Part shown: piece by piece, positions 60,542 to 64,000 of the stretch
Numbering within the stretch: position 1 is the stretch's first letter
Layout of the letters: the number at the start of each line of letters is the position of its first letter
Assembly (NCBI RefSeq): GCF_003569785.1
Contig: NZ_KZ983991.1
Coordinates: 1 to 64,000, forward strand
Direction of reading: 5' to 3'
From: Leucobacter sp. wl10
GTDB taxonomy: Bacteria; Actinomycetota; Actinomycetes; Actinomycetales; Microbacteriaceae
Length of the DNA: 64,000 nucleotides
Made by a program: the position numbers and the translations under genes
Notes under the pieces: model-generated
The model's database searches: none
What the model saw: only the letters and a program-made list of their open reading frames with translations
Told to the model about the DNA's origin: nothing

Positions 60542-60610
60542 ACCCCGATTGTAGCAGGGGGGTCCCCGACGAGAATGTGAATGTACTGATCCGTGTCCCA
60601 CGTCGCCGTC

Positions 60611-60985
60611 CTATCGCAGAGCGATGAGCAGGCTCAGCAGCCCCATCACGAGCGTGTACGGGGCCAGGGTCATTCTCTCGTGCCTGCTCGCCGACAGCAG
60701 GCTCAGAATCGCGCTGAACCCGAGATGCGCGACGATGAGCCACATCACCCAGAACGAGAACTCCCGGGGCAGCACCGCGATGGCCCCGGCCCGGTCGAAC
60801 GCGATGAAGCCGATGAACAGATACCTCAGCACCGCCGATGCGGCGGCGAACCGCAGACCGAGGGGAAGGGTCGTGTGCGCACCGCCCCAGGCGAACCTGC
60901 CGAGCGGCGCGCCGCAGGCCAACGCGATCTGAAACACCGAGAGGATCGCGAGCATCGACGTCAGCACCGCCGCCACCGCCGTCAT
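60611..60985 (-). CDS. Four-helix membrane protein next to ctaG (hypothetical)
   Basis: This 124-residue integral membrane protein has four predicted helices at about residues 4-24, 40-62, 68-92 and 100-123, with a few Arg residues in loops. It overlaps ctaG by ATGA, so it is co-translated with the CtaG protein. No named family is known to me. Tight coupling suggests it assists cytochrome oxidase assembly. Confidence 0.72.
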   Translation of the reverse strand: MTAVAAVLTSMLAILSVFQIALACGAPLGRFAWGGAHTTLPLGLRFAAASAVLRYLFIGFIAFDRAGAIAVLPREFSFWVMWLIVAHLGFSAILSLLSASRHERMTLAPYTLVMGLLSLLIALR

Positions 60986-61902
60986 CGTTCGTTCCCGTAC
61001 TTCTCGGCGAGGTACTCGTTGTAGGCGTCCAGCTCGGCGTCCTCCTTCGACTGCAGGCGCTTCGCCTTCCGCAGGTCGCTCTTCCGCCACTTCGAGAGGG
61101 TCACGACGAGCACGATGATCAGGGGCAGCTCGCCGTAGGACCACACGAGTCCGCCCCCGATCGCCTGGTCAAGCGCCCGGGTCATCCCCCAGGCTTCGGG
61201 GTCGTCGGCGTACCAGCTGAACATCGCCCCGGAACTCATCAGCAGAATGAGGCCGAAGACCGCGTGGATCTGGATCTCGATCCCCACGTCCGCCATGCGC
61301 ACCACGTAGGACGGGTTGCGCGGCAGGGGGTCCAGCGACCACAGCGGCGCCCCGGCGATGACGCCGAACAGGAGGAACATGGTGAGCAGAAGCGGGTGGC
61401 CGCCCGGAAGGGAGAGGAACCAGCTCACCGCGTCGCTGAAGTACAGCGTCGGGAACGCGAGAGCGGCCACCACGATTGCGATGGCCGGGTGCAGCAGCAC
61501 CATTGCGGTCCTCGAGCGGTACCCGCTCAGCGCGGCGCGCAGAACCGGGCGGCCCAGCCCCCGGCGAGGCGTCGCCTTCAGGAGCAGACGGCCCGGCGAC
61601 CCCATGAGCAGGAGCGGGGGGACGGCCACCATCAGCGTGATCTGCTGGAAGAGCAGCACCGAGACCAGGTCTTCGGCGTACCGGTTGACGCTGAGACCCG
61701 TCGCGGTGAACCAGGCGAGGCACCCGAGCACGAAGGAGAACGTGCCGCCCACGGTCCAGCCCCTGCGAGACACCCACAACGAGATCGCCCCGGTCAGATA
61801 GGCGACGAGGCACGCCACCGCGAGCCACGCGAGCGGCGAGGCGCTCGCCGGATCGAACTGGAACAGGGCGCTCAGCTCGAAGCTGCCCTTCTCGGGGTTC
61901 AC
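60982..61902 (-). CDS. ctaG: Cytochrome c oxidase assembly protein (CtaG)
   Basis: This 306-residue membrane protein of the caa3 CtaG family (PF09678) has about seven helices and conserved His in the middle (HPAIAIVVAAL, GGHPLLLTMF, IQIHAVFGL). Its tail has YGNER at the end. It helps insert copper into cytochrome oxidase. The GTG start follows AAGGA by about 12 bases. It is distinct from the larger CopD-CtaG at 45339, and together they are two CtaG modules in one window. It is coupled to the small four-helix gene. Confidence 0.9.
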   Translation of the reverse strand: MNPEKGSFELSALFQFDPASASPLAWLAVACLVAYLTGAISLWVSRRGWTVGGTFSFVLGCLAWFTATGLSVNRYAEDLVSVLLFQQITLMVAVPPLLLMGSPGRLLLKATPRRGLGRPVLRAALSGYRSRTAMVLLHPAIAIVVAALAFPTLYFSDAVSWFLSLPGGHPLLLTMFLLFGVIAGAPLWSLDPLPRNPSYVVRMADVGIEIQIHAVFGLILLMSSGAMFSWYADDPEAWGMTRALDQAIGGGLVWSYGELPLIIVLVVTLSKWRKSDLRKAKRLQSKEDAELDAYNEYLAEKYGNER

Positions 61903-61953
61903 GTGTCGAGATATCCTTACAGACGGGGCCGGCGAGCCACCGGTCGAGACGCG

Positions 61954-62850
61954 TTACTTCGAGTTCTTCGCGATGAAAGGCAGCGGGTCGATCGGTTGGT
62001 TCTCCAGCCGGAGGATCATGTGCAGGTGAGCCCCGAACGCCATACCGGTCTCACCGACCAGGCCGGCCTGATCGCCGCCTTTGACCCTGTCACCGACCTG
62101 ATAGGAGTGCGAGTTCGCCTGCATATGACAATACCGGCTCGTCACGGCCTGACCGTTGACCTTGTGCTCCACGGACAGCGCGAATCCGCACCCGTCCGTC
62201 GCGAACCCCGCCTCGCTGACCACGCCGTCGCCGACGATCCGGATCGGGGTCCCGGCTCCGGCGCCCATGTCCTGGGCCTCGTGGAACTGGGCGACCGGTG
62301 CCGTCCGGTACCCGAACGGATCGGTGAGCGGCACCTCGGAGTCGAACGGGTACCGCAGTTTGGTGTCCTTCAGCCCGGCGAGTGAGAGGTTCGGCTTGCC
62401 GTCGGCTCCCATCGGGGGCGCGGTCTCAACCGCTGGAATCGACTCTGGCAGCACGATGTCGGAGGTGGTGGTGCCTCCGGTGCTCATGAGCTGCGGCTGA
62501 CTCGACGCGGACGCCCCGTCCGCGATGAGCGCGTTGCTCGCGGGCACGACGGTGCCCGCGACCAGGGCCCCCGCGCAGGCGAGCGCCGAAGTCCCCGCGA
62601 TGACGCGGCGCAGCGCGCGCCGCGTCCCGGACGCGCCGCGGCCGGAACCCGGCGCTTCCCCGTGCGCCGCCGGTCCGGTCGGCCCGCCGAGTCCGGGCCG
62701 GTAGCGCGGAGACGGCGTCAGGAACGCCTCCTCGCCGACCGGAATCGACTCGCCCCTCATGGTGCGGCGAGAGGGATAGGGCTTCGAGGGCGCCTCCCCG
62801 CCGGTACCGCGCTCGCGAGAGGGAGTACCGCCGTGCCCCTGATCCTTCAA
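61954..62850 (-). CDS. M23 family metallopeptidase (LytM-type)
   Basis: This 298-residue protein has a cytoplasmic basic N-terminus, a membrane anchor/signal helix at about residues 86-110 and an extracellular peptidase domain at about 175-290. Metal ligands appear as His in FHEAQDMG (with Asp) and GAHLHMIL (HxH), and SRYCHM carries the remaining His. The family cleaves peptidoglycan cross-bridges. The TTG start at 62850 with GGAG upstream overlaps the stop of a 34-residue gene; an alternative start is ATG 62760. Its context near oxidase genes seems incidental. Confidence 0.85.
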   Translation of the reverse strand: MKDQGHGGTPSRERGTGGEAPSKPYPSRRTMRGESIPVGEEAFLTPSPRYRPGLGGPTGPAAHGEAPGSGRGASGTRRALRRVIAGTSALACAGALVAGTVVPASNALIADGASASSQPQLMSTGGTTTSDIVLPESIPAVETAPPMGADGKPNLSLAGLKDTKLRYPFDSEVPLTDPFGYRTAPVAQFHEAQDMGAGAGTPIRIVGDGVVSEAGFATDGCGFALSVEHKVNGQAVTSRYCHMQANSHSYQVGDRVKGGDQAGLVGETGMAFGAHLHMILRLENQPIDPLPFIAKNSK

Positions 62851-62951
62851 AAGATCGCTCCGATCACGAGGGCGCCGAATCCTGCGGCGGCGACCGTCAG
62901 CAGCACGGCTGCCGTGACGAAGTAGAGCGGCTTCTTCAACTGTTCGAGCAT
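62847..62951 (-). CDS. 34-residue membrane peptide (small ORF)
   Basis: ATG 62951 to TGA 62847-62849 encodes 34 residues: a short Lys-containing start (MLEQLKKPLYF) and one 22-residue hydrophobic helix ending GAIF. Its TGA overlaps the TTG start of the M23 gene (TTTTGA), so it is translationally coupled. Such tiny bitopic peptides are often missed. The function is unknown and conservation untested. Confidence 0.5.
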   Translation of the reverse strand: MLEQLKKPLYFVTAAVLLTVAAAGFGALVIGAIF

Positions 62952-63133
62952 GTGATTCAACTGGTCTTTTCTGTATTCATCGGATGGGAGGGGCTCGTCT
63001 GAGCATGCTCAGTAGGCGCCTCCGGAACTGGATGGGGAGCCTCGGCGCAACGCGCGCACCGACGGGATTCATGACGTTCGGGCGCGCCCCTGCGGAGGCT
63101 CCGGGCCTCTCCTTCGAGTGTTGCTCGGCGGGA

Positions 63134-63577
63134 TCAGATCCGGCTGACCGCGAAGAGCAGGTACAGCGGCCGCCGCCGAACGGACGGGGAGCCGACGGGG
63201 CCGGCCCGCTCCCTGCGCGGTACGACCAGGATACTCTGCAAGGATCTGAGCGCGAGCGGCGCCAGCAGCGCCAGTGCGATGAGGAGGGCGATCGCGCAGA
63301 AGATGAGCAGGTCGAGACGCCCGGCGCCCGCGGGCTCGGAGGCCGCCCCCGAGCCCTGCTCGAGCACGGCCTCATGGGCCGTGGCAGGAGACGCATCGGG
63401 CTCCACCGCCTCCACGACCGACTGGGGCACCGCGGTGGCGGCGGCCGCGTAGCTCACTGACTCCGAGCCGTGCAGCCGCACGCCGATGAGGCCGAGAACA
63501 ACGAACGATGCCGCCCAGACGAGAACCAGGATCGCGCGACTCGAAAACGGACGCCTCGGCGAAACGGGCACACTCAC
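63134..63577 (-). CDS. Small two-helix membrane protein (DUF6153-like)
   Basis: This 147-residue protein has a helix at about residues 13-32, an Ala/Glu-rich linker, a second helix at about 88-108 and a basic tail closing LYLLFAVSRI. The layout matches the proteins at 60113 and 20370. The GTG start at 63577 has GGGGAGG about ten bases upstream. An AT-rich stretch with TTATAA (near 63605) is the likely promoter. It is divergent in style from the housekeeping genes around it. The function is unknown. Confidence 0.7.
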   Translation of the reverse strand: MSVPVSPRRPFSSRAILVLVWAASFVVLGLIGVRLHGSESVSYAAAATAVPQSVVEAVEPDASPATAHEAVLEQGSGAASEPAGAGRLDLLIFCAIALLIALALLAPLALRSLQSILVVPRRERAGPVGSPSVRRRPLYLLFAVSRI

Positions 63578-63714
63578 GGAACGAACACCTCCCCAGGTCT
63601 CTTTATAACAAAATAGCATCGAAACCTGAGATCGTCACGAAGTCCGGTCTCGGCGGGGCCTCCCGGCGGGCACCCGGGCTCCGCCAGGAGGTTCACGATC
63701 CGCGATGATCCGGC

Positions 63715-64000
63715 TCACGTCTCGCTGCTCACATCGGCGAGCACCCGCGGCCAGCGGCGATCCAGAACTCGTCCTCCGAGCAGCACGCCGGCCCAGACGG
63801 CTGCGCCCCCGAGCAGGAGCCCGCACGCCAGGCTCACCCAGCCGAGCGCGGGCACCCACAGCGCGGCGATCGCGAAGCCCAGAGCCGGTCCGCCGACGGC
63901 GAGCGTGACCGGGAGGAGGACGAGCATCGCGAGCATCGCCTGCGCCCCGCCGGAGGAGCCGCGGCCGAACGGGTTCGCGCCCGGCGCGGGGGCTCTACCG
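63715..64000 (-). CDS. C-terminal part of a membrane protein (partial, runs off the window)
   Basis: The frame stays open to the window edge at 64000 and ends at 63715. The visible 94 or so residues hold two helices (about VLLPVTLAVGGPALGFAIAA and ACGLLLGGAAVWAGVLLGG) and a basic tail ending VLADVSSET. This resembles the last helices of a bacterial permease, but the rest is outside the window. I cannot give a family. Confidence 0.6.
   Translation of the reverse strand, partial: GRAPAPGANPFGRGSSGGAQAMLAMLVLLPVTLAVGGPALGFAIAALWVPALGWVSLACGLLLGGAAVWAGVLLGGRVLDRRWPRVLADVSSET

Overview
This is a GC-rich chromosomal window from an actinobacterium, most likely Microbacteriaceae (a Leucobacter- or Microbacterium-like organism). 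That is inferred from codon use, many apparently leaderless genes with TAnnnT -10 boxes, an ECF42-type sigma factor with a YCII protein, a clpS-DUF2017 pair, a DUF58/transglutaminase/MoxR operon and a fused CopD-CtaG protein. I could not run a database search, so the genus is open.

Layout. 0.3-4.8 kb: a HhH-GPD repair protein, a divergent SDR/TetR pair, a second TetR facing a two-TM membrane protein across a perfect 12-bp inverted repeat, and a serine-recombinase remnant beside tRNA-Arg(TCT). 4.9-14.5 kb: MoxR-DUF58-transglutaminase operon, MFS transporter, peptide deformylase, oligoribonuclease and a GGDEF-EAL protein. 14.5-17.3 kb: a TetR-like regulator divergent from a LuxI-like acyl-synthase candidate that overlaps a ThiF/E1-like adenylyltransferase; this is the least familiar system in the window. 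17.4-20.1 kb: methyltransferase, VOC protein, ECF42 sigma factor and YCII protein. 20.2-22.6 kb: a CsoR-type operator followed by DUF6153 and DUF305 genes. 22.8-30.1 kb: tRNA-His, a frameshifted methyltransferase, metallopeptidase, clpS, DUF2017, dinB, glpD and glpK.

30.1-40.1 kb is accessory. It holds a PoNi-type immunity protein with two co-transcribed partners, two PadR/membrane-protein operons, a two-component system facing an ABC transporter, and gene debris. 40.2-52.4 kb is metal related: siderophore-interacting protein, Met-rich DUF5134 protein, CopA-type ATPase, CopD-CtaG, a BlaI/M56 pair, an SPC-type P-type ATPase with a broken ArsR gene, and an Nramp transporter. Identical CTACA-AGA-TGTAG operators precede the DUF5134 gene and the ctaG-copA operon, so BlaI probably links them.

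52.5-63.6 kb is a cytochrome c maturation and lipoprotein-processing block on the minus strand (TlpA/ResA, CcdA, ResB, DsbA-like, CcsB, Lnt, LspA, DUF6804), followed upstream by small membrane proteins, a second CtaG and an M23 peptidase. The window ends inside another minus-strand membrane protein. Copper handling, cytochrome oxidase assembly and extracytoplasmic thiol chemistry connect the 20-22, 41-50 and 55-63 kb blocks.
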